Shown one piece after another: positions 48,341 to 53,500 of a stretch of 53,500 bases of DNA. The notes beneath the pieces are model-generated. The model did no database searches, was not told the origin of the DNA, and worked only from the letters and a program-made list of their open reading frames with translations. This DNA is from Neocallimastix lanati (nom. inval.) (lineage: Eukaryota; Neocallimastigomycota; Neocallimastigomycetes; Neocallimastigales; Neocallimastigaceae): NCBI GenBank assembly GCA_016946835.1, contig JACVTC010000123.1, positions 154,001-207,500 on the forward strand. Direction: 5' to 3'. A program made the translations under genes and the position numbers. Each line of letters opens with the position of its first letter. The stretch's first letter is position 1.

Positions 48341-49362
48341 TTAATAATAGTAATAATAAATAAAAAAAAAAAAAAAATTAATATTAATAATAGTAATAAT
48401 AAATAAAAAAAAAAAAAAAATTAATATTAATAATAGTAATAATAAATAAAAAAAAAAAATTAATATTAATAATAGTAATAATAAATAAAAAAAAAAAAAT
48501 TAATATTAATAATAGTAATAATAAATAAAAAAAAAAAAAAAAAAATTAACATTTAACTCTAAATATTTATATATGTTAATAAAAAATAAAATGAAAGGGA
48601 TATGAAATTAATATTGATTCTAATTATCAATTAGCACAATCATTAAATGAAGTTGAAAAAAAGGATAAAGTGGAAGGAACAATATTAAAATTATTAGCAA
48701 CGAGAGCTATGGTAACTAAATATAAGCAAATATAATAATTATTTTTATTAGTATTACTGTTGGTATTATTAGTATTTCTTTTAAATAATATTATAAATAT
48801 TATCATCTATCTATTAGTATTAGTATTAGTATCACTATTAGTATCTATTAGTGTTAGTATCAGTATCAGCATTATTAGTATTACTTTTATTAGTATTATA
48901 AAATTTAGTATTTATTAGCATTAATATCGGTATCAGCATTATTAGTATTATAATTATTTGTATCTATTAGTATTAGTATCAGTATCAACATTATTAATTA
49001 ATATTACTTTTATTAGTATTAAATAATGCTGATGCTGGTATTTTTTCAATTTTAATATTATAATTAATGATTAACATAGAATCATTTTATATATATATAT
49101 ATATAATTAATAAATATTTAATATTAGTCTGAAGCTACATATGTATCAACTGGTGTTGATAAGGATTTAAGTCATTATGGTCTTGCATTGGAGTATTATA
49201 CCCATTTTACGTAAATAAATGTTTATCTATTAATTCTTCATACTTTATAAATTTTTAATATTAAATTTTATTCTTATAATATAAATATTATTTTTTATAT
49301 ATTTTATTTCTATATATTTTTACTTATTTATTTTTATTTATTTTTTTTTTTTTTTTTTTTTT

Positions 49363-49393
<31 letters not shown>

Positions 49394-50299
49394 TTTATTT
49401 TTATTTATTTTTATTTGTTTTTATTTATTTTTATTTATTTTTATTTGTATGTATATAGTTCTCCAATAAGAAGATATGCTGATATGATTGTTCATAGACA
49501 ATTATTAAATTCATTAATAAAAGATGATAAAAATGAAAATAATGAAAATAATGATAATAAGGAACAAAAAAATCATAATAAAAAGTTATATACTACTACT
49601 ACTATAGATAATCAAAAATTAATTAATATTTGTGAAAATATAAATATTAAAAATCGAGAAAGTAAATATGCCCAATTTGATTCTACAGAATTATTCCAAG
49701 CATTGTATATAGAACAAGAATCAAAGATAAGGCCTGTTAAAAATATTGCTATTATTACTGAAATATTACCAAATGGAAATGGTTTTATGGGTTTATGTTT
49801 AAGATTTGGATTAAAGGCACCATTATATTTAAAAGGTACTAACAATGAAATGAAAATCCCACAATCAATTATTACAAAAAAACCAGAAGACGCCCGTAAT
49901 TATTTATCTGGAGGTGATATTGATTTCGATAATGAAAAAATTATTGTAAATCATCCACAACTTAAAAAACCTGTAGAATTTTCATTATTTGATAAAGTTG
50001 AGGTTTTATTAGAAACAGATGAATCACGTAATCATCGTAATTCTGTGGTTATGACATTAATTCAAAAGGTAAATACCAATATTATTGCACCGCAAATTCG
50101 TATTGAACCCCAGGAATTATTAAAAAAAAATAGTGAAAATAATCAAGATGATCAAGACAGTAGCAGTTACATTACAGATAAACCAATTGAAATTAATAAA
50201 GAAAATAAAATCTATAAGTCGAAAGAAAATACTATTTATCAAATTTTAGAAAAATTTAATGAACTAACAATAAATTCATATTCTAATATAAAAATATAG
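44814..50299 (+). CDS. DIS3L: DIS3L-type exosome ribonuclease (RNase II/RNB family)
   Basis: Fifteen exons: 44814-44907, 45084-45280, 45372-45513, 45595-45668, 45747-45864, 45981-46572, 46676-46859, 46939-47172, 47276-47398, 47531-47609, 47804-47871, 47976-48233, 48598-48711, 49128-49210, 49459-50299. They join to about 1066 residues. The PIN region (about 33-190) opens with [14 protein letters not shown] and YLIPDINT. Cold-shock regions include [23 protein letters not shown] and [12 protein letters not shown]. The RNB nuclease starts near residue 470 with [15 protein letters not shown], keeping the four metal-binding aspartates, then [17 protein letters not shown] and [16 protein letters not shown]. 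An S1-like region follows. The match is closer to DIS3L, the cytoplasmic exosome 3'-5' exonuclease, than to DIS3, and the PIN domain has lost the NDRNDR motif. Nuclear DIS3 is the alternative. Confidence 0.9.
48300..48545 (+). repeat. Minisatellite in DIS3L intron 12
   Basis: Five copies of a 27-bp core starting TTAATATTAATAATAGTAAT lie between about 48335 and 48527. Each is separated by an A run of variable length (about 10-17), and the first is preceded by an A run of over 35. The cores are nearly identical, and only the A-run length varies. The 3' splice site used after it is AAAG at 48594-48597. The later TTAG at 48629-48632 would break the frame. Confidence 0.9.
48740..49030 (+). repeat. 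Degenerate ATTAGTATC-type repeats in DIS3L intron 13
   Basis: The intron 48712-49127 is filled with imperfect TATTAGTATTAGTATC and ATCAGTATCAGCATTATTAG units. They recur in two or three longer blocks (about 48800-48900 and 48905-49025), so there is a higher-order duplication. Confidence 0.8.
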
Positions 50300-51221
50300 A
50301 TAGATAAATAAATTAAGATAAGATAAAATAGATAGGTATATAATTCATTATATTTTATTTTTATTTTTTATTTTTATTTTTATTTTTATTTTGTTAACTT
50401 TTATAAAAAAATAAAAAAAAAAAATAAAAAAAAAAATAAAAAAAAAATAATAATAATAATAATAATAATAATAATCAATAAAATAAAATAAAATAAAAGT
50501 TAAGAAAGATAATAATAAAAAAAAAAAAATTAGTATAATATATTAAGTATATCATCCTCATCATATTATTTTGATAGGATAATGGTGAACAAGCAAACAA
50601 TCAAAATAATTGTAATTTTCAAATATTTAAAATTTTTATAACCATAAATTAAATAAATAAAAGCAAAAGTTAAAAATATCATTAAGTATTAAGTTTTAAT
50701 ATTAATATGTAACTTTAGCCTTTTATTCTATATCATTAATTTTTTAATATATATTTTTTTAAAAAATTTTCTATATTTATTATTTATTTTTTTTTTATTT
50801 TTTTTTTTTTATTTATTTATTTTTTTATTTATTTATTTATTTATATTTTAAATTAATCTTTTTTTTTTTTTTATTAATTTTTTTTTTTTTTATTAATTTT
50901 TTTTTTATTAATTTTCTGATATATATTTAAAAAAAAATATTAATAATTAAAATAAAATAAAAAAATTTTTTTTTTTATTCATTGAGTAAAAAGATTTAAA
51001 TACAAAATTTTATTTTTATTTTTATTTAAAAAAAAAAAATTTATTATATAATATTTTATAATTAATAATGTTTATAAAAAAATTTTTTTTGAATAAATCT
51101 TTCAACATAAAATAGTAATTCTTTTATGAAAATTATTGTAAATAATAAAAATAATATATATATTTTATTAAAGATTATTTTTAAATTTTTTTTTTTTATT
51201 AAAGATTATTTTATATTTTTT
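50300..51221. other. Convergent 3' intergenic region, DIS3L and eIF2B epsilon
   Basis: Purely A/T-rich, with (TAA)n at 50446-50474 and long T-rich tracts at 50790-50910. It separates two genes that converge and should hold both polyadenylation regions. No gene is seen. Confidence 0.55.

Positions 51222-53500
<2,279 letters not shown>

Overview
The window is a piece of a eukaryotic nuclear genome, most likely an anaerobic gut fungus (Neocallimastigomycota). The evidence is the extreme A+T content outside genes, many short GT...AG introns, abundant (ATT)n, (TTTA)n and poly-A/T tracts, and a secreted CotH-family protein with fungal chitin-binding (CBM18) domains. A multidomain adenylate kinase of the AK5 type also fits a flagellated zoosporic fungus. 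The genus cannot be fixed by eye.

Seven protein-coding genes can be read through their introns. Left to right they are: an HSF-type transcription factor (3662-4952, +); a secreted CotH/CBM18 protein (14586-17431, +); a 27-exon protein of about 1701 residues with six tandem adenylate-kinase domains (21585-30664, -); a FAM13-like RhoGAP (33743-39195, -); the U11/U12 snRNP 35K protein of the minor spliceosome (42811-44503, -); a DIS3L-type exosome ribonuclease (44814-50299, +); and the C-terminal part of eIF2B epsilon (51222 to beyond 53500, -). The 35K and DIS3L genes are divergent, with start codons 310 bp apart. All exon joins were chosen by keeping GT...AG borders, reading frame and family motifs together; none is confirmed by transcripts.

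Between the genes lie decayed non-LTR (LINE) retrotransposon pieces (1 to about 1290, about 9650-10546, about 18690-20110), three diverged copies of a short dispersed repeat (about 7790, 20137 and 31347) that each run into a microsatellite, and long AT-only stretches with no recognisable gene. One compact island of about 42% G+C (20741-20995) ends in a T13 run and contains perfect hairpins. It is the best candidate for an undescribed structured RNA.

The most striking object is the adenylate-kinase gene. Its repeats are built from an exon cassette of nearly constant size (164, 114 and 192-198 nt) with introns at the same codons and phases. Intact and degenerate kinase domains alternate in it, and in the last repeat the 164-nt exon is split into 21 + 143 nt, so that a 21-nt microexon encodes the ATP-binding P-loop.
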